NCBI RefSeq assembly: GCF_001612825.1
Contig: NZ_BDBE01000030.1
Span: 310,001 to 374,000 of the forward strand
Direction of reading: 5' to 3'
Origin: Nocardia caishijiensis NBRC 108228
GTDB taxonomy: Bacteria; Actinomycetota; Actinomycetes; Mycobacteriales; Mycobacteriaceae
DNA length: 64,000 nt
The notes below the pieces were generated by a model. It was not told the DNA's origin. It saw only the letters and a program-made list of their open reading frames with translations, and searched no databases. Positions 53,851 through 63,700 of the stretch are shown here, piece after piece. The first letter of the stretch is position 1; each line of letters opens with the position of its first letter. The position numbers and the translations under genes are program-made.

Positions 53851-54480
53851 ATGGCGATCATTCACCAGACCACGCTGACCCCGAGCAAGCTCGAACTGCT
53901 CGAAGCCTGGTTGCCGACACGACGGTGGTATCGCGGTGCCACACCACGGCTGAGCAAAGCGGGTGGTTTCCGGCTCGACGACCCCGACGGCGTGGTCGGC
54001 ATCGAATTCCTGCTCCTCATCGATGATTCGGCCACCGGCCCGCAGCTTTACCACGTCCCGCTGACCTACCGGGGAACGCCGCTGACCGGGGCAGCGGACG
54101 GCTTGGTCGGCACCACCGAGCACGGTGTCCTCGGGCGTCGATGGGTCTACGACGCCACCCGTGATCCGGTCGCGGTGAACGCCGTCGCCGACCTCCTCGC
54201 GGGTCGCGCGACCGCCCAAGCCCAGAACTACAGCGAGACCGTCGACTCGACCGTGCGGGTGCGCCGAGTCGACGTGCCGAGGACCGTCGTCGCTCCGGTC
54301 GACACCGACACCCACACCGATCTGCCGACACCGTCGGGCCCGACACTGCGCGTCCATCGCCTTCCCGTCGACCCGCTACCGGATTCGACGGGTACGGTCG
54401 CCGTACCGTATGTGCTTGCCGGAGTGCGCCGCTCGGTGGTGGAGGTCCTCAGCGTGAGCCCCGCTCCCACCGGACCCTGA
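53851..54480 (+). CDS. Maltokinase N-terminal-cap-like protein, without kinase domain
   Basis: 209 residues from ATG 53851. AIIHQTTLTPSKLELLEAWL, then P-T-R-R-W-Y and G-V-V-G-I-E-F-L-L-L-I-D, resemble the N-terminal cap of actinobacterial maltokinases and trehalose synthase-maltokinase fusions. The catalytic kinase domain is absent. Such stand-alone caps are known but unassigned. Placed in the same operon as the S8 peptidase, so a peptidase-linked role rather than glycogen metabolism is possible. Confidence 0.65.
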   Translation: MAIIHQTTLTPSKLELLEAWLPTRRWYRGATPRLSKAGGFRLDDPDGVVGIEFLLLIDDSATGPQLYHVPLTYRGTPLTGAADGLVGTTEHGVLGRRWVYDATRDPVAVNAVADLLAGRATAQAQNYSETVDSTVRVRRVDVPRTVVAPVDTDTHTDLPTPSGPTLRVHRLPVDPLPDSTGTVAVPYVLAGVRRSVVEVLSVSPAPTGP

Positions 54481-54601
54481 CGACCACGACCCGGTTACGG
54501 CGGGCGTGGGGCCGTGCGTCCGGCACGCCGGGCCGGGGCGGCCGTGTGCAAGGACCGAAAATCAGGTGTGGTCGGGAGCGCGGCGTGGGAGTGTTCGGTG
54601 C

Positions 54602-55807
54602 ATGACTTCGGTGCAGACGATTCGGGTACGGGAAGCTACTCGCGCGGACGCGGAGGCGATCGTGCTGTTGCAGGAGACCGGGTTCGGGATGCGGTACGAG
54701 GAGGCCGAGCTCGACCACAAGCTGCGGATCTTCCCGGTGGAACGGTCGTTGGTCGCGGTCGACGGAGATCGCGTCGTCGGGCACACCGTCGATATCACCA
54801 TGAGTGTCACGGTGCCGGGGGAGCGCAGCGTATCGGCGTGTGGTGTGTCGGGCGTGGCCGTGGCACCGACGCATCGGCGCCGTGGCATCCTGCGTGCCCT
54901 GTATTCCGCGCAGCACGAACGCACCGAGCGTGACGGGCTGCCGCTGACGATTTTCACGGCCAGTGAAGGCTCGATCTACGGGCGATTCGGGTACGAGACC
55001 GCGATCTTCGAGAACACGGTCGTCGTGGATCGGCACAAGGCGGAGTTCCGCGCCGGCACACCCGATCCCGGGGGCGTGGAGATCAGCACGATCGCGCAGG
55101 CCGCCGACCGAATTCGCGCTGTCTACGATCGATGGCAAGCGCGCACACCTGGTGCGCAACGGCGACCCGACGCGAAATGGGACCTCGTCTTCACCGATCC
55201 ACAACGTCATCGCGGCAACGCCACCTCGCTGTTCGTCCTGCTCCACGCCGACGGCTACGCCCTGTACCGTCGGCGCTACGACGAGGGGAAATCGATTGTC
55301 GTCGTCGCCGAATGGCGCGCCGTCACCCCGGATGCCCGGATCGCGCTGTGGCGGGTTCTGCTCGGTATGGACCTGGTCGACTCGGTCGAGGCCACCGTCG
55401 CCGACGACGACCCGTTGCCCTATCTGCTCACCAATCCGCGCGCCGTTCAGCTGACGAATCGGGGCGATTCGCTCTGGGCCCGCCTCATGGACATTCCCGC
55501 GGCTCTCACCGCCCGGTCCTACCGCCACGACCTCGACACGGTCATCGCGATCCGCGACCCCTTCCGCGACGCGGGCGGCACCTTCGCCCTCCACATCAGC
55601 GGTGGCCGCGCCGAATGCGCCCCGACCACCCGCCATCCTGCGCTGACGTGCGACATCAATGTCCTCGCCGGGCTCTACTTCGGTGCCAACCGAGCCACGG
55701 CCTACGCCGAGGCCCACCGCCTCCACGCCGAGAATCCCGGCACCCTCGAAGCTTTCACCGAGGCCTTCGCCACGCCTCACGCGCCCGAACTCGGCTGGTT
55801 CTTCTGA
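54602..55807 (+). CDS. eis: Eis-like GNAT N-acetyltransferase
   Basis: 401 residues from ATG 54602. The acetyl-CoA loop VAVAPTHRRRGILRAL near residues 85-100 is the GNAT motif A; a second GNAT-like domain and a SCP2-like C-domain (L-H-I-S-G-G-R-A-E-C-A, then L-A-G-L-Y-F-G) follow. The protein ends E-L-G-W-F-F: the free C-terminal Phe carboxylate serves as general base in Eis proteins. The family acetylates amines, including aminoglycosides and histone-type Lys. Monocistronic. Confidence 0.9.
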   Translation: MTSVQTIRVREATRADAEAIVLLQETGFGMRYEEAELDHKLRIFPVERSLVAVDGDRVVGHTVDITMSVTVPGERSVSACGVSGVAVAPTHRRRGILRALYSAQHERTERDGLPLTIFTASEGSIYGRFGYETAIFENTVVVDRHKAEFRAGTPDPGGVEISTIAQAADRIRAVYDRWQARTPGAQRRPDAKWDLVFTDPQRHRGNATSLFVLLHADGYALYRRRYDEGKSIVVVAEWRAVTPDARIALWRVLLGMDLVDSVEATVADDDPLPYLLTNPRAVQLTNRGDSLWARLMDIPAALTARSYRHDLDTVIAIRDPFRDAGGTFALHISGGRAECAPTTRHPALTCDINVLAGLYFGANRATAYAEAHRLHAENPGTLEAFTEAFATPHAPELGWFF

Positions 55808-55887
55808 GACCGGAATCGCGAGTCGTCCGAGGTTGATCCGGGGCAACAACCCGTCCTGGGCGTAGAAGATTCGGCCACCCTCGTTAT

Positions 55888-55901
55888 AGAGCACATGCTC
55901 T
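55888..55901. promoter_or_regulatory. TetR operator candidate (enoyl-CoA hydratase operon)
   Basis: AGAGC, four bases, GCTCT, extended by flanking TAT/TTAT; it ends 14 bases before the TetR ATG. Confidence 0.5.
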
Positions 55902-55915
55902 GTTATGCTCAGCTC

Positions 55916-56557
55916 ATGCCCCGGCCTCGGATACACGACCTCGATGACCTGCTGGACGCCGCTGAGCGCGTGGCCGTCGAGTCCGGACCCGCTGCCGTGA
56001 CCGTGCGGGCGCTATCGGAGGCGACCGGGGTGTCGAATGGAGCGATCTACCACGCCTTCGGGTCCCGAGCCGGACTGCTCGGCCGCACCTGGCTGCGGGC
56101 CGCCCGACGGTTTCTCGAGATGCAACGTCGCGCCGTGGACCAGGCGCTGCCGATGAGTCCCTCGTCGGATCAGGCGGTCGAGGCCGTGGTGGCGGCAGCC
56201 GACACACCCGCCGAATTTCTGTTGCAGCACGCGGCATCGGGGCGCTTTCTGCTCACCGTGTCGCGACAGGAACTGCTGGGCGCCAACGAGATCCCCGATG
56301 ACATCGCCGAGGAACTGCGACGACTCGACGAATCGCTCACCGAGTTGTTCGTCGTCCTGGCGCGCGGCGTCTACGGGCGGGGTGATCGGGAAGCGGTCGC
56401 CGTCGTGCGAGATTGCGTGGTCGAACTGCCGACCGCCTTGCTGCTTCGTGGCCGCCGCGACCCCGAACCCGCGGTGCGTCAACGGCTTGCCGCCGCTGTG
56501 CGCGCCGTTCTCGCCCAGCCGCTGGGCGACTCCAGCATCGAGAAACGAGAGAGGTAA
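55916..56557 (+). CDS. TetR family regulator upstream of an enoyl-CoA hydratase-like gene
   Basis: 213 residues from ATG 55916. HTH at ~10-55 with V-R-A-L-S-E-A-T-G-V-S-N-G-A-I-Y-H-A-F-G-S-R. Likely autoregulated through the AGAGC-N4-GCTCT site overlapping its promoter. Four bases separate it from the downstream hydratase-like gene, so both share one message. Confidence 0.87.
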   Translation: MPRPRIHDLDDLLDAAERVAVESGPAAVTVRALSEATGVSNGAIYHAFGSRAGLLGRTWLRAARRFLEMQRRAVDQALPMSPSSDQAVEAVVAAADTPAEFLLQHAASGRFLLTVSRQELLGANEIPDDIAEELRRLDESLTELFVVLARGVYGRGDREAVAVVRDCVVELPTALLLRGRRDPEPAVRQRLAAAVRAVLAQPLGDSSIEKRER

Positions 56558-56561
56558 CACC

Positions 56562-57209
56562 ATGACCGCCACCCTGCGCTACGAGGACAAGATCGCCGTC
56601 CTCACCCTCGGCGACGACGAAAACCGGTTCTCCCCGGACTGGATCGACGGTGTCGACGCCCATCTGGACACGGTCGAACGGGAGGCCCAGGGCCTGATCA
56701 CCGTGGGCGGCGACAAGTTCTATTCCAACGGCCTCGACCTGGAATGGCTGATGGCCAATGGTGACCGTGCCGACTGGTACGTCAACCGGGTGCAGGAACT
56801 GTTCGCCCGCGTCCTCACCTTCCCGCTGCCGACCCTCGCTGCCGTGAACGGCCACGCCTTCGGTGCGGGCGCCATGCTTGCCATCGCCCACGACTACCGG
56901 ATCATGCGGGCGGACCGGGGCTACTACTGCTTCCCCGAGGTCGACATCAACATTCCCTTCACCGAAGGCATGGCCGCGCTCATCCAAGCCAAACTCACCC
57001 CGCAGGCCGCGGTGACCGCCATGACCACCGGCCACCGCTTCGCCGGTCCCGACGCCTCGGCCGTCGGCCTCGTCGACGCCACCGCCGCCGAATCCGAACT
57101 GCTCACCGACGCCGTCACCACACTCACTCCGCTCCTCGGCAAGAACCCCGCCACCCTCGCCGCCATCAAGAACACCATGTACGCGACCGTGACCGCTGCC
57201 CTGCGCTGA
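56562..57209 (+). CDS. Enoyl-CoA hydratase/isomerase family protein
   Basis: 215 residues from ATG 56562 with GAGAGG upstream. Crotonase fold: S-N-G-L-D-L-E-W-L near residue 57, H-A-F-G-A-G-A-M-L-A-I-A-H-D-Y-R near 96-111 (oxyanion-forming Gly) and P-E-V-D-I-N-I-P-F. The usual catalytic Glu pair is not obvious, and the protein is short for the family, as in plant-type delta-isomerase-like members. Acts on acyl-CoA thioesters; exact reaction unknown. Controlled by the TetR just upstream. Confidence 0.83.
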   Translation: MTATLRYEDKIAVLTLGDDENRFSPDWIDGVDAHLDTVEREAQGLITVGGDKFYSNGLDLEWLMANGDRADWYVNRVQELFARVLTFPLPTLAAVNGHAFGAGAMLAIAHDYRIMRADRGYYCFPEVDINIPFTEGMAALIQAKLTPQAAVTAMTTGHRFAGPDASAVGLVDATAAESELLTDAVTTLTPLLGKNPATLAAIKNTMYATVTAALR

Positions 57210-57389
57210 CCGGCTCAGCCGTCACGGCTCGACCCGACTTCGTCGTCGGCCCCGCGAAACTTCTCGTGGCGCCGACCAGCCTTCGCCGCTCGAGAGTGCG
57301 GCCCCGAGATGCCCTACGCGCGCCGGTAGGCGACGCCACACCACACTGGTTGAGGCGCACCCGGCCGGATCGGGCATAGGGTGGAACGT

Positions 57390-57983
57390 ATGTCCTTGAC
57401 CGACGGGGAGGGGCAGCACAGCGGGGGGACCCGGCAGGCGATGATGATCGCGGGCGGGGCGTCGTTCGTGCTCGGAGTGGCGATCCTGCTGTGGCCCGAG
57501 CGCGACGAAGCCACCCTCGCGGTCGTTTTCGGGGTCGCCTTGCTGATCAGTGCGCTGGTCCAAGGCTTCCTGGCGTTGTGGGCGCGGCTCGGGTTCCTGC
57601 TCCGGGTGCTCGTTCTGGTGAGTGCTGTGCTCACCTTCGTGCTCGCGGGCCTGGCGTTCTCGGGCGGCAACATCGAACTGCTCGCACTGTGGATCGGGCT
57701 CGGGTGGACAGTGCGGGGAATCGTGCTCGCACTCGTCGCGGTGTGGGACGACGACCGGGCCGACAGCTGGGTGGCCGAGCTCTGCGGGCTCGGGACCCTC
57801 GCGATCGGGATCACGGTCATCGCCGTGACGTTCAGGACCGTCACCGGCCTGGCGACGATGTCCGGTGCCGGGCTGATCGTGATCGGCGCGCTGGACCTGC
57901 TCGCCGCCGGTATCGTGCGGGCCACGCGCAACGACACCGGGCCCGCCTCGACGATGAGCACTCAGGCGGTCGCCGAGCGTTGA
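57390..57983 (+). CDS. HdeD-like (DUF308) membrane protein
   Basis: 197 residues from ATG 57390 with about six membrane helices and the repeated pattern G-V-A-I-L-L-W-P-E then T-L-A-V-V-F-G-V-A-L-L-I, as in HdeD/DUF308 acid-stress proteins. Gly-rich helices recur at regular spacing. Role in membrane homeostasis is presumed, not shown. Single gene; the 180 bases upstream hold no clear promoter. Confidence 0.78.
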   Translation: MSLTDGEGQHSGGTRQAMMIAGGASFVLGVAILLWPERDEATLAVVFGVALLISALVQGFLALWARLGFLLRVLVLVSAVLTFVLAGLAFSGGNIELLALWIGLGWTVRGIVLALVAVWDDDRADSWVAELCGLGTLAIGITVIAVTFRTVTGLATMSGAGLIVIGALDLLAAGIVRATRNDTGPASTMSTQAVAER

Positions 57984-58193
57984 GGCCCAATCACGCACCC
58001 GCAGTGCACTTTTCGCGGCGATGGACGAACATCCGGACAACATGACGTTGCCGGGAGCGGAGCGGGTGCTGAACTCTGCGTGCCGGGCCGTTCACAGCTG
58101 GGGTAACTGTGCTGCGCGCCGGTAGCGTGGCCCGCGGCGTGCGCAGGTCGCCGCGCGCCGCGTCCGCAGCCCCGAAGTAAGACCAGGAGAATT

Positions 58194-59630
58194 GTGGTGT
58201 CGCGCGTAATCCCCGGCGTAGCTGCCGATGCCGTCGAACGTGAGAAGCAGGCCATGCGGCGCATGACCGAAAGCCTGGTCGAAGATCTGTCGGACAATGT
58301 GCCCGTGGAGCAGGTGACTTCGGCCGTCGGCGCCGCCCACACCCGCTTCGAAGGCAAGCCGATCCGGGAATTCGTGCCGATTCTGGTCGAGCGGATCGTG
58401 CGCACCGAACTCGCCGATTCCGACCCGACCGTGCGGGTACCCGCACCCGTCGCGCGCACGGCGGCTGCCGAGCAGCCTGCCGAACCGGTCGTCGTCGAGG
58501 AGACGTCGGCCGCGTCGTCGATGAGCAGGCGCAAGCTCGTTTCGCTGTCGGTGGGTGCGGTCGGTGCGGTGGCCGTCGTCACCGCCGGGATGACGGTGTT
58601 CACCAGCGGTACCGACAGTTCGACCGCCGCACCGGTGCACGAACCGGTCGGCGCGCTCACCCTGGTGCGCGGGGTGGTCGGATCGGAGAAGATGTCGTTC
58701 TTCGCCGACGAGCGCGTCGTGAAGGTGCTCGCCGACAACGGGATCCGTGTGGAGGCGCAGCCCGCGGGGTCGCGTCAGATCGCCACCGACGTGAACCTGG
58801 ACAACTTCGACTTCGCCTTTCCGTCGAGCAGGCCCGCCGCCGAACGCATTCAGCGACTGCGCAACGTCACCGCCAAGTACACGCCGTTCTCCTCACCGAT
58901 CGCGATCGCCACCTACCGGCCGATCGCCGACCTGCTCACCGCGGCCGGTGTCATCAAGCCCGGTCCGGTCGCGACCTTCGACATGCAGCGCTACCTCGAG
59001 CTCACCGCCCAGGGTGTGCAGTGGGATGACCTGCCGGGCAACACGACCTACCCGGTGGCCAAGAACATCCTGGTCTCCACCACCGACCCCCGCAGCTCCA
59101 ACTCCGCCGCCATGTATCTGTCGATCGCCAGCTATGTCGCCAACGATCACACCATCGTGCGCGGCGGCACGGCCGAACAGCATGTACTGCCGACGCTGTC
59201 GAAACTGTTCCTCGCCCAGGGATACACCGACAACAGCAGCGAGGGGCCGTTCACCCAGTATCTGACCAACGGGATGGGTCCCACGCCCATGGTCTGCATC
59301 TACGAGGCCCAGTTCGTCGAGGCGGCGGGGCAGGGACGGATCACCCAGGACATGGTCCTCACCTATCCGACGCCGACCGTGCTGTCGAGCCACACGCTCG
59401 TCCCGCTCACCGACACCGGCGACCGTATCGGCAAACTGCTGACCGAGAACGCCGAACTGCGCCGTCTCGCCGCCGAACACGGTTTCCGCACGGGCGACAA
59501 CGCGCAGTTCACCGCGGTGGCCGCCGAACGTGCGGTGCCGGTCCCCGCCGAGCTGATCGACGTGGTCGACGTGCCCGCCTACGAGACCCTCGAGAATCTG
59601 CTGGACGGGGTGGCCAAGTCCTACAACTGA
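58194..59630 (+). CDS. Three-helix-bundle domain fused through one TM to a periplasmic-binding-like domain
   Basis: 478 residues from GTG 58194 (GTG 58197 next). The cytoplasmic N-part (~1-85) has VEREKQAMRRMTESLVEDL and V-P-I-L-V-E-R-I-V-R, the three-helix dimerisation domain of actinobacteria. A membrane helix at ~109-132 (R-R-K-L-V-S-L-S-V-G-A-V-G) is followed by an extracellular PBP2-like domain: G-V-V-G-S-E-K-M-S-F-F, V-L-A-D-N-G-I, F-D-F-A-F-P-S-S. N-in/C-out, a sensor- or scaffold-like design. Ligand unknown; no operon partner. Confidence 0.65.
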   Translation: MVSRVIPGVAADAVEREKQAMRRMTESLVEDLSDNVPVEQVTSAVGAAHTRFEGKPIREFVPILVERIVRTELADSDPTVRVPAPVARTAAAEQPAEPVVVEETSAASSMSRRKLVSLSVGAVGAVAVVTAGMTVFTSGTDSSTAAPVHEPVGALTLVRGVVGSEKMSFFADERVVKVLADNGIRVEAQPAGSRQIATDVNLDNFDFAFPSSRPAAERIQRLRNVTAKYTPFSSPIAIATYRPIADLLTAAGVIKPGPVATFDMQRYLELTAQGVQWDDLPGNTTYPVAKNILVSTTDPRSSNSAAMYLSIASYVANDHTIVRGGTAEQHVLPTLSKLFLAQGYTDNSSEGPFTQYLTNGMGPTPMVCIYEAQFVEAAGQGRITQDMVLTYPTPTVLSSHTLVPLTDTGDRIGKLLTENAELRRLAAEHGFRTGDNAQFTAVAAERAVPVPAELIDVVDVPAYETLENLLDGVAKSYN

Positions 59631-59752
59631 GTTCGGTTCGCCGACCTGCGGAGATCCCGGTCCGAAAAAAGTTTTCGCGAACAGCGATGAGTTCTGGCGG
59701 CGGGCACCGTCTTTACGGGTGCTACCTGTAGGCCGAGATCCGGGAGAGGCTC

Positions 59753-60580
59753 ATGACCGCCAGTTCCGCCGTCACCACCGGCACCCTCGTGGTGCCGGAT
59801 GCCCGTTTGTACTACGAGGTCAGAGGGTCGGGGCCGCTGATGGTGCTCGCGGGCGCACCGATGAACGCGGCCGCGTTCGCCCCGCTGGCCGAGCAACTCG
59901 CCACCACCAACACGGTCCTCACCACCGACCCGCGTGGCCATCACGCCAGCCCCCTGAACAGCCCGGACCGGGACTCCACCGCCGCGGCTCGCGCGGACGA
60001 CCTGGCCCGGCTCATCACCCACCTCGACGCGGGCCCGGCGGTGGTGTTCGGTTCCAGCGGCGGCGCGGTGTCCGCGCTCGCCCTCACCCAGAATCACCCC
60101 GACCTGGTCACCACGGTCGTCGCCCACGAACCACCACTGCGCGAACTGCTGCCCGACGCCGACGCTCAGCGCGCCCGCACCGACGATGTCATCGCGACCT
60201 TCGTCGGCGGCGATGTGCTCGGCGCGTGGCGAAAGTTCTTCGCCCAAGCCGATATCCCGATCCCTGAGGCCGTCTTCGAGCAGATGTTCGGCGGCGAGCG
60301 CGATCCGCGGCAGGTGGCAAGCGAACGCTCCTGGTTCACTCACGAAATGGCCCACACCACCGCCTGGGTGCCCGACCCGCCGCTGCTCCGCTCGGTTCCC
60401 ACTCGCGTCATCGTCGGTATCGGCACCGATTCCACCGGGCAGCTCTGTGACCGCACCTCCCGTCAGCTGGCCTCGGCGCTTGGTCTCGACCCGGTTCTGT
60501 TCCCCGGCGACCACGTCGGATTCGTCGACGACCCGGTCGCCTTCGCCGCGCGCCTGCGCGAAGTGCTCGACGAGCCGTGA
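59753..60580 (+). CDS. Alpha/beta hydrolase (copy B of a paralogous pair)
   Basis: 275 residues from ATG 59753 with GGGAGAGG upstream. Nucleophile elbow GSSGGAV near residue 103 (Ser in SSGG), T-T-D-P-R-G-H-H near 60 and V-A-H-E-P-P-L near 122; the C-terminal D-H-V-G-F-V gives the His. Related to the hydrolase at 44229-45089 in the same motifs and spacing. A haloperoxidase-like alpha/beta hydrolase of unknown substrate. Monocistronic; the 201 bases after it show no gene or hairpin. Confidence 0.82.
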   Translation: MTASSAVTTGTLVVPDARLYYEVRGSGPLMVLAGAPMNAAAFAPLAEQLATTNTVLTTDPRGHHASPLNSPDRDSTAAARADDLARLITHLDAGPAVVFGSSGGAVSALALTQNHPDLVTTVVAHEPPLRELLPDADAQRARTDDVIATFVGGDVLGAWRKFFAQADIPIPEAVFEQMFGGERDPRQVASERSWFTHEMAHTTAWVPDPPLLRSVPTRVIVGIGTDSTGQLCDRTSRQLASALGLDPVLFPGDHVGFVDDPVAFAARLREVLDEP

Positions 60581-60781
60581 GCGCCGCACCCGCAGCTCGG
60601 TCAGGTCTGCGGTGCGGCACGCCGAATTGCCCAAGGGGACTGCCTGGAAGGTAGCGGTCGTCCGCGACCACCGAGACCGACTACCAGTGCGGTTCGATGA
60701 CCAAGCCTAAGCCGCGCTGGTATTGATGCGGCTCGTCGACGAGGGACGGTCGACCTGGACGGACCTATGGCATCTCCTGAC

Positions 60782-63700
60782 CTACTCCGGCGCAGTGAAG
60801 ACGGCGTGGGCGGCACGGCGGACGTCGGGGTCGGGATGGGTGCGCAATCCTGTCAGCCCAGCGGCCCATTTCTCCGACCAGCCGAACTTGTTTCCGCAGC
60901 GGTCGATGACAGTGAGTGCGGCCAGTGCAATGGCAGGCGCCGTACTTCGGGCGAGTTCGGTGCCGACCGCGTGAAACGTTGTCTCCGGGGTGGTGCCGAG
61001 TTCGGCAGTGATCAGCTGGGCGAGGTGGTAGGCCGGTCGCGTGACGAGGGTGCCGGTGGCGTACGTGGCGGCTCCCTCGAGGGCTGCGACGACACCGGTG
61101 GGGTCGGTCCAGCGGATGGTCGTCATGATGAGTTCGATGACCTTCCCGTGCCAGATCGGGTCGTCGGCCAGGGCGGCGACGACGGGTGCCGACAAGACTC
61201 GCGGGCTGGTCGGGTGACCGCGGACGACCGCCCCGAAGCCGTCCAGCACCGCCGAAAGGCGTTGGTGCGCAGGGATGTCCCGGTCGGCGGCAGTGAACTC
61301 GGCGCCGCGCAATCTGCGGACGGTCTCGACCACCGCCGTCGCGTCGTCCTCGGTTCGGGCAGCGGTCAGCAATGCGCGCATCGCGGCGGTCCAGGTGCCG
61401 ACCGTGGCGAGGTCGGTGAGCCGGTCGACGATCGTCTCGCGCGTGCCCGGCGCCCACCAGCGCTGCCAGGAACACAACGCGCTGAGTGCGGCGGCAGCCA
61501 CGCGGGGATCGTCAACGGCGGCGAGATCGCGCACCGAGGCCGCGAACCGTTGCCGCTGCGGAACCGGCAGCAGGGCAGGCCTGATGTCGAGGACGGCGCC
61601 CGCCACCTCGGCGTCGGCCGTGGCGTCGGCGAGCAGCGCCCATGTCCGTTCGTCGTCGAGGAGGAATCGGGTGGCGAACACGGCGGCGCGCCGCACGTCA
61701 CGGTGTGCGTCGGCGCGGGTGGCGAGTCCGACGATGATCGGCAACGCGTCAGGAGCCCGCAGCTCGGCGAGGAGCCGGATCGCTTCTTTTCGTGCGGTGA
61801 TCTTGGGTGAGTCGAGCAGCGGCATGACGGTGCTCGACACCCGATTCGGTGCGATCCCTCTGGCACAGGTGGCGATACCGCTGACCGCGACCCGAGCGCG
61901 ATCGTCGCCCACGTAGCGGGCGAGGACGCCGATGGCCGCTTCGGGGTCGTCGCTGGCGCCGAGCGCGGTGAGGGCGGCTTCGACATCGATGAGGTCGCCG
62001 TTGTCGACGAACCAGGTCAACCGCGCGACACTGCCGGGCAACCGACCGAGTTGGCGGATCGCCGAGGCTCGCTCGTACGCGGTGGTCGTGCGACCGCGCG
62101 CGTAGTCGTAGAGAAGTCGCGCGTACCGGTCGACGTGGTGCGCTGACCACCGATGGAATCCGGTGACGAACATCGGCACGAACACCACCTTGCCCGACAG
62201 GAATCTGCCCGATGTCCTGGTGTTCAGCAGGGCGTCGAGCAGGTCGGTACGGCGGTCGCCGATCAGCGACTGGACCAGCGGCAGCGTGATCAGGGAACGG
62301 TCGCGAGCGAACAGTTCGTCGAGATGGGCGTCACGGGTGGCTGGCGCCGCGAGCGCGAGCCGGACAGCGCGGCGGACAGTGGAATCCGAGGTCGCGAAGC
62401 AAGCCCGCAGGATCAGCCGTTGCAGGTCGGGCAGGTCGAAGGCTCGATGGTCGAGTCCGTCGGCCAAGCTCAGGCACAGGTCGAAGCGTTCCCGCTGCGC
62501 CTCGGACATGAGGTGGGGGAGCAAGGTGGTGAGAATCTGCTGTTCGGCACCGCGGGGCAGGTTCCGGTGCAATCCGGACAGATTCGGGTCGACGGACAGG
62601 TCGGCGAGCCCGCCCATGATCCTGAGCGCGGTCGCGGTGAACGCGGGCTCGGCCGCGATACTGCCGCGCAGCAGCAAGGTGCGCGCGAGCGTGCCCACCG
62701 CGTTCGAGGTGTTCCACGATCGGTCGCGCGCTTGCAGCGCGTCGGTGGCCAGTTGTTCCAGACCGGGTATATGGTCGGTGGTGAGCAGCGACATCGGGAT
62801 ATCGGCGATGGCGCGGAGCGCGGTGGTGCGAACCGGATCCTGTTCGTTGCGCAGCCTCGTCGTCAGGGCGAGCAGTTCGGTGATCACCGACGGGTCACGG
62901 CTTCCCACCGCCGCCGTCACGAGTAGCGGGTAGGCGATCGCGCGTTCGTCCGCAGTCGGGCGCCGGATCGCCTCGATCAGCGCCGGTTTCGCTTCCGCCC
63001 AGGTGAGTCGTGCGGTGAGCCGGTCGTTCACCGCCGGAATGTCGGTGCCGGTGGGACGGGACAGCAGTTCGCGAGCGATCCGCGCACGGGCAGGGCCGGG
63101 GATCAGGTCGAGCAGAGCGAGATCGACCGAGGCGGGCGCGACCCCCGGCCGCGCGAGGTCGGCTCCGGCGACCGCGGCGCGCCGCGACGGGGGGAGCGCC
63201 CGCAGGAAGTCGCGCTTCGAACGGACGCCGAGATAGACCTGCCGCAGGTTCTCGTCGGGCAGGACACGCATCGCCCGCCACAGGGACGGACCTGCCAGCG
63301 CGCGGCCGTTTCCGCTCGGGTGCAGGATCAGGCGATACATCGCCCGAGGGTCGTGGCGAGTGAGCTTTCCCGCCACCGGATTCAACCTTGTCACCGGCGT
63401 GAACTCGACGGCCGCGGTGGCCAAGGCGAGCAATCGGTGCGGGCCCTCATGCGCTGCGGTCACCGGGCTGGCGGTGGCCCACGCCCACAGTTCCGCCCAC
63501 TCCGCACGGTTCGCACCACGCGATCGGGTCTCGATGAAATCGAAGACTGGACCGATGTGCCTGTCGGCCAGGGTGGTCCAGTTCGTGACCGCGTACGCGA
63601 GGGTCGGCAGCCATTCGGTGACCACCGAGGCCGAGCACGACGGCAGTACCCGCGCCGCCTCCGCGTCGCCGTACAAGAGCCGGAGAGCGGGGACCAGCGC

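Noticed and set aside
54449..55936. 495-codon antisense open frame across the Eis-like gene
   Set aside because: Low-complexity translation with no motifs, while the sense strand encodes a complete Eis-type enzyme.
59655..59685. CGAAAA/TTTTCG repeat after the binding-protein fusion gene as terminator
   Set aside because: Six-base AT-rich stem is too weak to call.
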